Below are positions 41,292-50,277 of a stretch of DNA of 64,000 bases, piece after piece. This DNA comes from Micromonospora_E sp048060115 (GTDB lineage: Bacteria; Actinomycetota; Actinomycetes; Mycobacteriales; Micromonosporaceae). Under the pieces are notes generated by a model. The model did no database searches and had not been told where the DNA came from. It worked only from the letters and a program-made list of their open reading frames with translations. The position numbers and the translations under genes were made by a program. The stretch's first letter is position 1. The number at the start of each line of letters is the position of its first letter. Location: contig NZ_JBHMIM010000001.1 of the NCBI RefSeq assembly GCF_048060115.1, positions 62,001-126,000 of the forward strand. Reading direction: 5' to 3'.

Positions 41292-41698
41292 CGGCGGACC
41301 AACGCCCAGAAGGCGGCCAGCCAGGCGAAGTACACCGCAGCGCGAGCCAGCGGCCCGTCCAGCACCGGATCCGCCAGCTTGGAAAAGGTGGGAAAGTCCT
41401 CGGTCGAGCCCAACGCGTAGGTGGCTCCCTCGAAGACCGTGAAAACCGCGACCGGCAGCACCCACCAGACCGCACCGTCACCGAGCCGGCGTGGTGCGGC
41501 CCGCCGAGGCATCCGGTGCGACAGACCGAGCCAGATCAGCGCGCCGCCGGTGCCGATGGAGTAGATGTTCGCCGCCGTCGAGAACGACGGCAGCTGCCCG
41601 CCGACCAGCGCGAGCACCACGATCACCGGCATCGACACCACCGGCCGGTCCCAGGCCCGCGGGACGTCCACGGCAAGATCAGACGGATGTTCCATCAT
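41288..41698 (-). CDS. Four-helix membrane protein, uncharacterised
   Basis: 136 residues with about four transmembrane helices: VVSMPVIVVLALVGG, a second at IYSIGTGGALIWLGL, WWVLPVAVFTVFEGATYAL, and the C-terminal AAVYFAWLAAFWALV. A short acidic N-terminus (EHPSDLAVDVP) is cytoplasmic. Not recognised as a named family. Coupled by ATGA to the DUF6186-like gene; nrnA is 74 bp upstream. The pair may be a two-component membrane unit (inference from overlap only). Confidence 0.7.
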   Translation of the reverse strand: MMEHPSDLAVDVPRAWDRPVVSMPVIVVLALVGGQLPSFSTAANIYSIGTGGALIWLGLSHRMPRRAAPRRLGDGAVWWVLPVAVFTVFEGATYALGSTEDFPTFSKLADPVLDGPLARAAVYFAWLAAFWALVRR

Positions 41699-41772
41699 CC
41701 GATTGTCCCCACCAGGTGACAGCGAGTGAAGCACGCCGAGCCAGTGGGCCGGTCGGATCTGCGTCGTCCAGC

Positions 41773-42810
41773 TCAGTCCAGCCGGGCGCGGATCGCCGCG
41801 ACGATCTCCTCGACACTGCCGGCACCGGTGAAACCGGCCGCGAGCCGGTGCCCACCGCCGCCGAGGGACACCGCGACCTGGCTGACGTCGACGCCGCCCT
41901 TGCTGCGCATCGACACCGCCCAACTGGTCTGGGTCACCTGCTTGAGCACACAGCTCACATCGGCCTCGACAGTGCACCGGACCGAGTCGATCAGGGCTTC
42001 GAGCACGTACGGCGGCTGCCGGTAGGTCTCCAGGTCGGCCAGCGTGGCATAGGTCCAGACCAGGCCCCGACCGCCGGCCGCCGCCGGCTCCAGAACGCTG
42101 CGTTGCAACACCGCGCCGAACAGCCGGACCGCGCCGAACGGACGGCTGTCGAACACCCGGCGGGAGATCTCCGCCGGACGGATCCCGGTGGCCAGCAGCC
42201 GCGCGGCCAACTCGTGCACCGCCGGGGTGGTCATGTCGAACCGGAACGAACCCGTATCGGTGACCAGCGCGATGTAGAGACACTCGGCGATCTGCTCGTC
42301 CAACGGCACACCGAGCCGTTCGAGCAGCCGATCGACCACCACCGAGGTCGCCGCCGCGCCCGGGTCCACCAGATGGATACCACCGAACCGGGTGTTGGAC
42401 GCGTGATGATCGACGACGATCGCCGTCGGCGAGTCCATCCGCTCGGCCAACGGCCCGAGGCGGGACGCGGCGGCCACATCGAAACAGAGCACCAGATCCG
42501 GATCGGTCCAGCTCTGGTCGGGCGGAACCAGCAGCTCGGCACCGGGCATTCCCTGCAACGACGGCGGCAGATCCTGACTACCGGAGAACGTCGCCTGGAC
42601 CGACCTGCCACCCAGGCGACACAGGCCGAGCCCGAAACCGAGCATGCTGCCGAGAGCGTCCCCATCCGGATTGACGTGGCAGAGCAGCAACACCCGCCCG
42701 CCGGGCGGCACCGCCTCGATCGCGGCCACCGCCGCCGACCATTCACCCGGGGTCGGCCCGGTGGGCAGGTCGGTCGCGGTCTGGCCCGACGGAGACGGCA
42801 CGGCGATCAT
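41773..42810 (-). CDS. nrnA: DHH phosphoesterase, NrnA-type oligoribonuclease/pAp phosphatase
   Basis: 345 residues. Degrades short RNA fragments and 3'-phosphoadenosine 5'-phosphate; in mycobacteria the relative also acts on cyclic dinucleotides. The DHH domain has HVNPDGDALGS, the DHH motif itself in AIVVDHHAS, and TDTGSFRFD. The DHHA1 domain ends with the GGGHRLAAGF glycine motif. The ATG overlaps the rbfA stop (ATGA). The rbfA-nrnA pair is conserved in actinobacteria. Confidence 0.93.
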   Translation of the reverse strand: MIAVPSPSGQTATDLPTGPTPGEWSAAVAAIEAVPPGGRVLLLCHVNPDGDALGSMLGFGLGLCRLGGRSVQATFSGSQDLPPSLQGMPGAELLVPPDQSWTDPDLVLCFDVAAASRLGPLAERMDSPTAIVVDHHASNTRFGGIHLVDPGAAATSVVVDRLLERLGVPLDEQIAECLYIALVTDTGSFRFDMTTPAVHELAARLLATGIRPAEISRRVFDSRPFGAVRLFGAVLQRSVLEPAAAGGRGLVWTYATLADLETYRQPPYVLEALIDSVRCTVEADVSCVLKQVTQTSWAVSMRSKGGVDVSQVAVSLGGGGHRLAAGFTGAGSVEEIVAAIRARLD

Positions 42811-43292
42811 CGGCGCGGCCCGTCCAGGTCCGGCTTGCCCGCCGGTGCCGCGTCCACCGGGTCGTCGTCGGTGTCGTCGTCGGCCCGGTACGGCTCCGCG
42901 TCCCCGGCGTACTCGGCGTTCGCCGCGAGCCGCTGTACCTCGGCGTCGGCCGTCCGGGCCACGGTCAACAGATCGTCGATGTGCTTGGCGTGCTCCTGTA
43001 CGTTGTCGAGGACGAAGGTCAGCGTCGGCGAGTGCCGTAGCCCCAACGCCTTGCCGACGGTGCTGCGCAGCAGGCCGTTCGCACTGTCCAGGGCCGCCTT
43101 GGTGTCGGCCTCCGCGGCGGCGTCGCCGAGCACGGTGTAGAACACCGTGGCGTCACGCAGGTCAGCGGTGATCCGCGAGTCGGTGATGGTGATCATCCCG
43201 AGCCGAGGATCCTTGATCTGGGTACGCACCACCGAAGCCACCAGCTCGCGCACGCGCTCCGCGTGCCTGCGTACCCGGGCCGGGTCCGTCAT
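42807..43292 (-). CDS. rbfA: 30S ribosome-binding factor RbfA
   Basis: 161 residues. KH-type factor needed for 16S rRNA maturation and late 30S assembly. Conserved features are RRHAERVRELVASVVRTQIKDPRLG, then the KH-like strand region ATVFYTVLGD, and RHSPTLTFVLD. The tail of about 35 residues is acidic (DDDTDDDP). It is coupled to nrnA and downstream of infB and ylxP, the usual order. Confidence 0.95.
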   Translation of the reverse strand: MTDPARVRRHAERVRELVASVVRTQIKDPRLGMITITDSRITADLRDATVFYTVLGDAAAEADTKAALDSANGLLRSTVGKALGLRHSPTLTFVLDNVQEHAKHIDDLLTVARTADAEVQRLAANAEYAGDAEPYRADDDTDDDPVDAAPAGKPDLDGPRR

Positions 43293-43346
43293 CTCGCTAC
43301 CTCCGCCATGTCCGTCAACGTGTCGACCCTACCTGTGTGTCGGCCG

Positions 43347-43385
43347 CCGGGCCGGGCGGTGCGGTGGCGTCGCCGCCCGGCCCGG
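43347..43385 (-). terminator. 13-bp hairpin between ylxP and rbfA
   Basis: CCGGGCCGGGCGG (43347-43359) pairs with CCGCCCGGCCCGG (43373-43385) across a 13-base loop, inside the 122-bp gap. It could end the infB-ylxP transcript or act as an attenuator before rbfA-nrnA. No U-tract. Confidence 0.5.
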
Positions 43386-43414
43386 TGCCCGCCCGCCTGA
43401 CCGCTTCGCCAGCG

Positions 43415-43708
43415 TCAATCGTCGGCCCCGTACAGACGGCGGCGGACGGACAGCAGCTCGATCTCCGGCCGGGCCGCCACCAGCCGCTCACACTTGTCGA
43501 GTACTTCCCGTACGTGTGCCGCGTCGGCGGCGACCACCGCCACCGCCAGCTCCGCGCGGCCGTGCCGGTCCAACACGCCGACCTCGGCGGCCGAGACCTC
43601 GAACCGGCGCAACGCGGCGATGATCGGGCGGACGTACGAGCGCTTGGCCTTCAGCGACTGCGAGTCGCCGGGCAGCAGCATGTCGAAGATCGCGGTTCCG
43701 GTAAACAT
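43415..43708 (-). CDS. ylxP: YlxP family protein (DUF503)
   Basis: 97 residues, DUF503/YlxP, a small alpha-beta domain protein encoded between infB and rbfA in many Gram-positive bacteria. Family pattern: FDMLLPGDSQSLKAKRS at the start, then VRPIIAALRRFEVSAAEVG and a Val/Ala-rich strand. Function is unresolved; a role in ribosome assembly is suggested by its position. ATG 43708. Confidence 0.9.
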   Translation of the reverse strand: MFTGTAIFDMLLPGDSQSLKAKRSYVRPIIAALRRFEVSAAEVGVLDRHGRAELAVAVVAADAAHVREVLDKCERLVAARPEIELLSVRRRLYGADD

Positions 43709-43743
43709 CGCCCCGCAGGATACCCAACCGGGCCCGCGACGTC

Positions 43744-43849
43744 CGCCGACATACGCCGACGGACGTCTCGTCCACTGCCACGGCGCCGACATACGCCGAC
43801 GGACGGCCGCGCCCGGCACGAGGTGCACCGGTCGCGACCGTCCGTCGGA
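43744..43849. repeat. 22-bp direct repeats with inverted partner after infB
   Basis: CGCCGACATACGCCGACGGACG occurs twice, at 43744-43765 and 43784-43805 (40-bp period). Its core CCGACGGACGG (43796-43806) is also inverted at 43839-43849 (CCGTCCGTCGG), giving a stem with a 32-base loop just beyond the infB stop (43872). The inverted pair could act as a terminator of infB; the direct repeats look like two copies of a binding site or a small duplication. Confidence 0.55.
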
Positions 43850-43871
43850 TCGCCGATCCCCGATCAGCGGA

Positions 43872-46829
43872 TCAGGCGCGAACCTTCTCCCGCATCTCGA
43901 AGGTCTCGATGATGTCGCCAACCTGGAGGTTGTTGTAGTTGCCCAAGGTCAGACCGCATTCGAAGCCCTCGCGGACCTCGGTCGCGTCGTCCTTGAACCG
44001 CTTCAGCGAGCTGATCGTGACGTTGTCCGCCACCACCGCGCCGTCGCGCAGCAGTCGCGCCTTGGCGTTGCGTCGGATGACCCCGGAGCGGACCATGCAG
44101 CCGGCGATGTTGCCGATCTTGGACGAGCGGAACACGTCGCGGATCTCCGCCGTGCCCAGCTCGACCTCTTCGTACTCCGGCTTGAGCAGGCCCTTGAGCG
44201 CCGCGTCGATCTCCTCGATGGCCTGGTAGATGACCGTGTAGTACCGGATCTCCACGCCTTCGCGGTCGGCGATCTCCCGGACCTTGTTGGAGGCCCGGAC
44301 GTTGAAGCCGATGATCGTCGCCGCCTCGGCGGACGCACTCGCGAGCATCACGTTGCTCTCGGTGATCGCGCCCACGCCCCGGTCGAGGATCCGCAGTTGG
44401 ACCTCCTCCGGGATGTCGAGCTTGAACAGCGCGTCCTCGAGTGCCTCGACCGAGCCGGAGACATCGCCCTTGAGGATCAGGTTGAGCGACGTCTTCTCGC
44501 CCTCCTTGATCTGCTCCATGAGCGTCTCCAGCGTCGCCCGGCCACGGGAGTTGGCGAAGCTCGCCGCCCGCCGCCGTGCCTGTCGCTGCTCGGCGATCTG
44601 CCGCACCGTCCGGTCGTCCTGCGCGGCGAGGAACGTGTCACCCGCGCTGGGTACCGCGGTGAGACCGAGCACCAGTACCGGACGGGCAGGACCCGCCTCG
44701 GCGACCTGGTTGCCGTTCTCGTCGAGCATCGCCCGGACCCGGCCGTGCGCCCCACCGGCGACGATCGAGTCACCGGTACGCAGGGTGCCCTTCTGCACCA
44801 GGACCGTGGCCACCGCGCCACGACCCTTGTCGAGGTGTGCCTCGATGGCGATGCCCTGGGCCGGGCCGTCGATCGGTGCGGTGAGCTCGAGTGTCGCGTC
44901 GGCGGTCAGCAGCACCGCCTCCAACAACTCGTCGATGCCGAGCCCTGGCTTGGCCGCCACGTTGATGAACATGGTGTCGCCGCCGTACTCCTCGGCGACC
45001 AGACCGTACTCGGTCAGCTGCTGGCGGACCTTGTCCGGGTTGGCCTCGGGCTTGTCGACCTTGTTGACCGCGACCACGATCGGCACCTCCGCCGCCTTGG
45101 CGTGGTTGAGCGCCTCGATGGTCTGCGGCATCACGCCGTCGTCTGCCGCGACCACCAGCACCACGATGTCGGTGACCTGGGCACCACGGGCACGCATGGC
45201 GGTGAACGCCTCGTGACCCGGGGTGTCGATGAAGGTCAACGCCCGGTCGGTCCCGGCGTGTGGCACACGCACCTGGTACGCGCCGATGTGCTGGGTGATT
45301 CCGCCGGCCTCGTCGTCGACCAGGTTGGTCTTGCGGATCGCGTCGAGCAGCTTGGTCTTACCGTGGTCGACGTGACCCATCACGGTCACCACCGGTGGCC
45401 GGGTGACCAGCCGGTCGGAAGCCACCTCGGCGTCGAGGTCGATGTTGAACTGCGCGAGCAGCTCACGGTCCTCGTCCTCCGGGCTGACGATCTGGATGTC
45501 GAACCCGAGGTGCTCGCCGAGCAGGTGCAGGGTCTCGTCCGAGCAGGACTGGGTCGCGGTGACCATCTCGCCCAGGTTGAACATCTCCTGGACCAGCGAT
45601 CCCGGATTCGCGTTGATCTTGTCTGCGAAGTCCGACAACGAGGCACCACGTGACAGCCGCACCACCTGGCCCTGACCACGGGGTGCACCCGAGCTCATGG
45701 TCGGCGCGGAGAGGTTGTCGAATTCCTGTCTGCGCTGCTTCTTCGACTTGCGGCCACGGGTCGGCCGGCCACCGGGGCGTCCGAACGCACCCGCCGCACC
45801 GCCGCCACGGCCACGACCGCCGCCACCCGGGCGACCGCCACCGCCAGCCGGCGCACCGGGACGGAAGCCGCCGCCGGCACCACCGCCGGGACCGCCACGG
45901 TAACCACCGCCGCCACCGCCGGCACCACCGCCGGGACCGCCACGGTAACCACCGCCGCCACCGCCGGCACCACCCCGACCGGCGCCACCGGGACCACCCG
46001 GGCGTCCGGCGCCACCGCCAGGACCGCCGCCGGGGCGGCCGGGACGCTGCGAAGGCATGGATGCCGGGCTCGGCCGGGGCGGCATGGATGCCGGGCTCGG
46101 CCGGGGCGGCATCGACGCCGGGTTGGGCCGAGGCCCGCCGCCGGCAGCCGGCCGCTGGCCGCCACCCTGGCTGATGCCGAACGGGTTGTTGCCGGCGCTG
46201 CGCGCAGGCGGCCGGGCCCCCGGACGGCCGGGCGCCGACGGCGCACCGGGTCCGGCCGGTCGGCCGCCGCCGGCCGCTCGGCCTGCGGCCGGGCTACCTG
46301 GACGCGGCGGTACCGCACCTGGACCTGGCCGGGGCCCGGTCCGCTGGCCACTGCCCTCGGCCGGCGGCTCCCGGCGGGTCGTGTCACGCTGCTTCGCCGC
46401 CTGCTGAGCGGCCTTGACGTTGGCTTCCTGCTCAGCCTTGAGGGCAGCTGCCCGGGCCTCCGCGGCAGCCACCTCGATGTCGTGCGCGCTCGCCGGCTTG
46501 GCGACCGGTGCCGCCGACGGCGGCGGTCCGGGCACCGGGCCCTTGGGGCGCATCGGCGCCGGCGCGGCCGGCCGGCGCGGCGGTGCCGGTCGGGCGGAGA
46601 TTCTCGGTTCGGTGCTGCTCGGCGACGGCGCGGCCGAGGCGGCCGGCGCTGCGGCCGGTGCCTGGGCGGACGCCGCGAACGCACCACGGAGGCGCCGGGC
46701 CACCGGTGCTTCCACCGTGCTCGACGCGGATTTGACGAACTCGCCCATCTCCTTGAGCTTGGCGAGAACGGTCTTACTCTCGACCCCGAGCTCTTTGGCT
46801 AGCTCGTGTACGCGGGCCTTGCCTGCCAC
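43872..46829 (-). CDS. infB: Translation initiation factor IF-2
   Basis: 985 residues. GTPase that brings fMet-tRNA to the 30S subunit. Two N-terminal IF2_N helical modules (GKARVHELAKELGVESKTVL and the second before the G domain) flank a very long Pro/Gly/Ala/Arg-rich linker with tandem repeats. G domain: GHVDHGKT with Lys491, then DTPGHEAF and NKVDKP. The C-terminal C1/C2 domains are intact. GTG 46829 has GAGGAG five bases upstream. The order nusA-ylxR-infB-ylxP-rbfA is conserved. Confidence 0.97.
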   Translation of the reverse strand: MAGKARVHELAKELGVESKTVLAKLKEMGEFVKSASSTVEAPVARRLRGAFAASAQAPAAAPAASAAPSPSSTEPRISARPAPPRRPAAPAPMRPKGPVPGPPPSAAPVAKPASAHDIEVAAAEARAAALKAEQEANVKAAQQAAKQRDTTRREPPAEGSGQRTGPRPGPGAVPPRPGSPAAGRAAGGGRPAGPGAPSAPGRPGARPPARSAGNNPFGISQGGGQRPAAGGGPRPNPASMPPRPSPASMPPRPSPASMPSQRPGRPGGGPGGGAGRPGGPGGAGRGGAGGGGGGYRGGPGGGAGGGGGGYRGGPGGGAGGGFRPGAPAGGGGRPGGGGRGRGGGAAGAFGRPGGRPTRGRKSKKQRRQEFDNLSAPTMSSGAPRGQGQVVRLSRGASLSDFADKINANPGSLVQEMFNLGEMVTATQSCSDETLHLLGEHLGFDIQIVSPEDEDRELLAQFNIDLDAEVASDRLVTRPPVVTVMGHVDHGKTKLLDAIRKTNLVDDEAGGITQHIGAYQVRVPHAGTDRALTFIDTPGHEAFTAMRARGAQVTDIVVLVVAADDGVMPQTIEALNHAKAAEVPIVVAVNKVDKPEANPDKVRQQLTEYGLVAEEYGGDTMFINVAAKPGLGIDELLEAVLLTADATLELTAPIDGPAQGIAIEAHLDKGRGAVATVLVQKGTLRTGDSIVAGGAHGRVRAMLDENGNQVAEAGPARPVLVLGLTAVPSAGDTFLAAQDDRTVRQIAEQRQARRRAASFANSRGRATLETLMEQIKEGEKTSLNLILKGDVSGSVEALEDALFKLDIPEEVQLRILDRGVGAITESNVMLASASAEAATIIGFNVRASNKVREIADREGVEIRYYTVIYQAIEEIDAALKGLLKPEYEEVELGTAEIRDVFRSSKIGNIAGCMVRSGVIRRNAKARLLRDGAVVADNVTISSLKRFKDDATEVREGFECGLTLGNYNNLQVGDIIETFEMREKVRA
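45871..45974 (-). repeat. 45-bp tandem repeat inside infB
   Basis: Two perfect 45-bp units (45871-45915 and 45916-45960) plus 14 bases of a third. It is in frame and encodes a Gly-rich block of 15 residues containing GGYRGGPGGGAG in the IF-2 linker. Length may vary between strains. Confidence 0.85.
46054..46134 (-). repeat. 27-bp tandem repeat inside infB
   Basis: Two identical 27-bp units (46054-46080, 46081-46107) and a diverged third (46108-46134). They encode the nonapeptide RPSPASMPP in the IF-2 linker. In frame, so tolerated. Confidence 0.85.
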
Positions 46830-46922
46830 TGCACTCCTCACTCCGAGGTCGTGCGGGCAGCACCCGCAGCGACCTCACTCGTGCACTTGAAGCCTGATCA
46901 TTGCTGGGACTTCATCGTGTGC

Positions 46923-47255
46923 TCATGTCCGTCGTCCTACCTTGCTGTGCGACCCTCGTCCGGCCGGATGACCGGACGTAGCGGTTGACTCGCGAATGTA
47001 CTCAGCCAGCTCATCGGTGTCGACGACACCGGTGAGCCGCAACGCCCGCCCGAGGGCGCGACGCCGCTGTGCCAGCTCGAGACACATCGGATCGGGGTGC
47101 AGATGAGCGCCCCGCCCCGGCAGACCACGGATCGGATCAGGTCGCAGGCGACGTTCCTGCTCGCCCCCGACCACGACGAACCGTAGTAGGTCGTGAACCG
47201 CTGCACGCTGCCGACAGCCCACGCAGGTGCGCTCCGGCGACGCGCGTCGTACCAC
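46923..47255 (-). CDS. ylxR: YlxR (RnpM/DUF448) RNA-binding protein
   Basis: 110 residues. DUF448 domain with the conserved start RTCVGCRQRA, LLRFVV, and GRGAHLHPDPMCLELAQRR. In other Gram-positives YlxR binds RNase P RNA and modulates its activity. Two Cys in CVGC are typical. GTG 47255 is the likely start, though no clear ribosome site is present. Between nusA and infB, the standard place. Confidence 0.9.
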   Translation of the reverse strand: MVRRASPERTCVGCRQRAAVHDLLRFVVVGGEQERRLRPDPIRGLPGRGAHLHPDPMCLELAQRRRALGRALRLTGVVDTDELAEYIRESTATSGHPAGRGSHSKVGRRT

Positions 47256-47264
47256 GAGAAAAGT

Positions 47265-48302
47265 CTACCCCGACGCGCCCGAGACCGCGCCGCCCGGTTC
47301 CGGAGCGGGGTCACGACCTACCGGGGCAGCCTCGGTGTCGGGGCGGATGTCGATCCGCCAACCGGTCAGCCGGGCGGCAAGGCGGGCATTCTGTCCTTCC
47401 CGCCCGATCGCCAACGAAAGCTGGAAATCCGGCACGGTCACCCGCGCCGCCCGGCTGAGGGCGTCCACCACCTCGATCCGTAGCGCCTTCGCCGGTGACA
47501 GCGCGTTACCCACGAAAGTGGCCGGATCCTCCGACCAGTCGATGATGTCGATCTTCTCTCCGTGCAACTCACTCATCACGGCCCGGACCCGTTGGCCCAT
47601 CGGCCCGATGCAGGCGCCCTTGGCGTTTACCCCGGCCGTCATCGACCGCACCGCGATCTTGGTCCGGTGCCCCGCCTCCCGAGCGATGGCGGCGATCTCC
47701 ACCGTGCCGTCGGCGATCTCCGGTACCTCCAGGGCGAAGAGCTTCTTCACCAGGTTGGGATGCGACCGCGACAAGGTGATTTGCGCCCCCCGGAAGCCCT
47801 TGGCCACGTGCACGACCACACAACGGATCCGCTGCCCGTGCGGGTATGTCTCCCCCGGCACCTGTTCCGAGTTGGGCAGCACCGCCTCCACCTTGCCCAG
47901 GTCGACCGAGACGATGCCCTTCTCCGAGCGCGCCTCGTGCGCCTGGATCACCCCGGTGACCAGGTCACCGTCGCGGCCAGCGTACTCACCGAAGTGCACC
48001 TCGTCGGTGGCCTCCCGCAGCCGCTGCAGAATCACCTGCTTGGCGGTCATCGCGGCGATCCGCCCGAAGTCGTGTGGGGTGTCCTCCCACTCCCGCAACT
48101 TGGTGCCGTCGGCGTCGAACTCCTGTGCGTACACCAGAGCCATGCCACTCTTGCGGTCGATCTCGACCCGCGCGTGGCTCTCGGCCCCCTCGGTGTGCCG
48201 GTAGGCGGTCAGCAGCGCGGCCTCGATTGCCGAGAGAATCGTGTCGAACGGGATCTCCCGCTCACGCTCCAGTGCGCGCAGCGCCGCGAGGTCGATGTTC
48301 AC
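47265..48302 (-). CDS. nusA: Transcription termination/antitermination protein NusA
   Basis: 345 residues. N-terminal RNA polymerase-binding domain (about 1-125), S1 domain with GDLVTGVIQ, and two KH domains with EIAAIAREAGHRTKIAV and GACIGPMGQRVRAV. The acidic C-terminal repeats of E. coli are missing, as is normal in actinobacteria. The GTG start overlaps the rimP stop (GTGA), so translation is coupled. Confidence 0.96.
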   Translation of the reverse strand: MNIDLAALRALEREREIPFDTILSAIEAALLTAYRHTEGAESHARVEIDRKSGMALVYAQEFDADGTKLREWEDTPHDFGRIAAMTAKQVILQRLREATDEVHFGEYAGRDGDLVTGVIQAHEARSEKGIVSVDLGKVEAVLPNSEQVPGETYPHGQRIRCVVVHVAKGFRGAQITLSRSHPNLVKKLFALEVPEIADGTVEIAAIAREAGHRTKIAVRSMTAGVNAKGACIGPMGQRVRAVMSELHGEKIDIIDWSEDPATFVGNALSPAKALRIEVVDALSRAARVTVPDFQLSLAIGREGQNARLAARLTGWRIDIRPDTEAAPVGRDPAPEPGGAVSGASG

Positions 48303-48949
48303 CTCTCCTCGTCCTCCACTTCGTCGTCGTCAGCCGTGCCGTCCAGATCCATCAGGTCTTCGTCCTCGACCTCGTCGATACGGTTGAACTCCAGCTGGAC
48401 CCGGCCCGGGCCGAGATCCTCGTACGGCCACTGCCGCACCTCGCCCTCGACGTCCAGCCGCACCGAGCTGTCATCGGCTGCGACGACCCGCCCGGTGACC
48501 TGGCGCTGCCCGGCCATCACCTGCACCAGCCGACCGGTGTTACGGCGCCAGTGCCGGGGTAGCCGCAGCGGCCGGTCCACCCCGGGCGAGCTGACCTCGA
48601 GTTGGTATTCGCCGGGAATCAGCTCCGCCCCGGTCGCCGACTCCGCCTCGTCGAGCGCCGCGGAGATCGACCGGGACACCTCTGCCACCGCGTCCAGCCC
48701 GACGCCACCGTCGGCGTCGACCATCACCCGGACCAGATGCCGACGCCCCGCCCGGGACACCGACACGTCCTCCAGGTCGAACCCGGCCAACTGCACGACC
48801 GGCTCGATCACCGCACGAAGCCGCTCGCGCCGGGCACCAGGGTCGACCCGGGGCCGAGAACCACCCTCCGGGCGGGGCCGAGGCGCGGTGACGGCCCGGC
48901 GGGAGCGGGATCCGGGTGACCTGCCATCGGCACGGTCACGCTGTGTCAT
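48299..48949 (-). CDS. rimP: Ribosome maturation factor RimP
   Basis: 216 residues. Needed for 30S subunit assembly. RimP N-domain with LRAVIEPVVQLAGFDLEDVSVSRAG; C-domain with SSPGVDRPL and RVQLEFNRID. The N-terminus is extended by an Arg/Pro-rich stretch of about 40 residues and the C-terminus by an acidic tail (EVEDEDLMDLDGTADDDE). ATG 48949 has AAGGGTG six bases upstream. It is the first gene of the rimP-nusA-ylxR-infB unit. Confidence 0.94.
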   Translation of the reverse strand: MTQRDRADGRSPGSRSRRAVTAPRPRPEGGSRPRVDPGARRERLRAVIEPVVQLAGFDLEDVSVSRAGRRHLVRVMVDADGGVGLDAVAEVSRSISAALDEAESATGAELIPGEYQLEVSSPGVDRPLRLPRHWRRNTGRLVQVMAGQRQVTGRVVAADDSSVRLDVEGEVRQWPYEDLGPGRVQLEFNRIDEVEDEDLMDLDGTADDDEVEDEER

Positions 48950-49242
48950 CTCCGCACCCTTCACCGTCATCGTCTTCAGGTATCTGCCATAGCGGCACCA
49001 GCAGCACCGCCGGATGCGACTCATCCGTGGCTGGGCAGAGCGTAACGCGCTCCTCGGGCGATCGACCGCCCGGCGCACCGACGAAAGCCCGCACCTGGCA
49101 CATGCTGGGTCAAGGACCACTGACAGCACCCTGCGGCGTCGTTTCGTGCCCGCGCGACCCAACCGTCCCGCCTGGCCGTACGGACCCGGCGACAAGATCG
49201 AGCCGGCCGGTGCGCGTGGTACCGAAGCGATCGCCGCGGGCG
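48950..49242. other. Divergent promoter region rimP / lipoprotein gene
   Basis: 293 bp with no gene seen. It must hold the main promoter of the rimP-nusA-infB unit (minus) and that of the lipoprotein gene (plus). It contains two small hairpins, GAGCG/CGCTC near 49040 and CGGGCG/CGCCCG near 49060. No confident promoter boxes were assigned. Confidence 0.35.
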
Positions 49243-49821
49243 ATGGTGTTGACTAGTCCGGTGCTCAGCTCGAACCAACCCGGCCGACACGACGCCGCCG
49301 GCTGCGGTCGCCGTGGCGTGCTCCGAGGCGCGGTCGGTGCGGTGATCGCCGTCGCCGTACCCGGCGTCCTCGCCGGCTGCGAACTACCAGGCCGCACCCC
49401 GGAACCTGACCCTCAGCCCGACCCGCTCGCCAGCCTTCTCACCGCCACCTTGGAGCTGGCCGGGCAGTACGACGAGGCCATCCGCACGGTCGCCGAACTC
49501 GGAACCGTGCTGGCGCCGATCGCCGCGACCCACCGGACGCATGCCGAGGAGCTCGGTCGGATCGTCGGCGTCGCCCCACCCACCGCCACCGACGGCCCCA
49601 CACGGGACGGATCCGACCGGGCCGGTACGTCCGGCCCACCGACCCCGGCGACAAATCTCCCGCCGGCGGATCCGAGGGCCACCGTCGCCGCGCTACGGGC
49701 CGCCGAGGAGACGGCCGGCGCGGCGGCGGCCGAAGCGTGCCGCAGCGCCCCGGCCGAACGCGCCGCGCTACTTGGCTCGATCGCCGCCGCCCGCGCCTGT
49801 CACCTGGAGGTTCTTCCGTGA
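49243..49821 (+). CDS. Tat-type lipoprotein, ferritin-like
   Basis: 192 residues. The N-terminus has a twin-arginine motif (CGRRGVLRGA, around residues 21-30), a hydrophobic segment and a lipobox LAGC with Cys46, so export by Tat and lipid anchoring is expected. The mature part has two helices (LLTATLELAGQYDEAIRTVAEL and THRTHAEELGRIVG), a Pro/Thr/Gly-rich linker and two further helices rich in Ala and Glu. This resembles a ferritin-like bundle, as in the partner gene. ATG 49243 is used; GTG 49261 is possible. The next gene overlaps the stop (GTGA). Confidence 0.75.
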   Translation: MVLTSPVLSSNQPGRHDAAGCGRRGVLRGAVGAVIAVAVPGVLAGCELPGRTPEPDPQPDPLASLLTATLELAGQYDEAIRTVAELGTVLAPIAATHRTHAEELGRIVGVAPPTATDGPTRDGSDRAGTSGPPTPATNLPPADPRATVAALRAAEETAGAAAAEACRSAPAERAALLGSIAAARACHLEVLP

Positions 49822-50234
49822 CTGACCAGTGGGAGCTGGCCCTGGCCGCCGAACACGCGGCGATCTTCGCGTACGGGCGACTCGGCGTGCATCTGCGCGG
49901 CGAAGCCGTACAGCGGGCACGAACCGCCGAATCGGCGCATCGCGCCCGACGCGACCAGCTGATCCTCCGGTCCGCCGGCAACGAGCCGGTGGCGCTGGAT
50001 CCCGCCTACCAGCTGCCGTTCCCGCTGACCGACCAGGCCAGCGCGGTACGGCTGGCGGCCGAGGTGGAGGAACGCACCGCAGCGGTCTGGCGGGCGGTCC
50101 TGCCGGTCACCGAAGGTGCGCAACGCGAGGTGGCGCTCGCCGCGTTGGTCGAGTACGCGGTCCAGGCGACCCGCTGGCGGCAGGCTGCCGGAATCACCCC
50201 GGCCGCCCCGACCTGGCCGGGACGGCCGGATTGA
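49818..50234 (+). CDS. DUF4439 ferritin-like protein
   Basis: 138 residues, DUF4439, a four-helix ferritin-like domain. It begins TDQWELALAAEHAAIFAYGRLGVHLRG and contains ESAHRARRDQLI, EVEERTAAVWRAVL and VEYAVQATRWRQAAG. Glu and His positions of the helices suit a metal site but binding is not proven. GTG 49818 overlaps the lipoprotein stop, so the two are coupled and probably act together. No signal peptide: this partner is cytoplasmic. Confidence 0.85.
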   Translation: MTDQWELALAAEHAAIFAYGRLGVHLRGEAVQRARTAESAHRARRDQLILRSAGNEPVALDPAYQLPFPLTDQASAVRLAAEVEERTAAVWRAVLPVTEGAQREVALAALVEYAVQATRWRQAAGITPAAPTWPGRPD

Positions 50235-50277
50235 CCTCACCCGATCGGCGATTCATGTTCCGGGTTGCCCCCCCACC

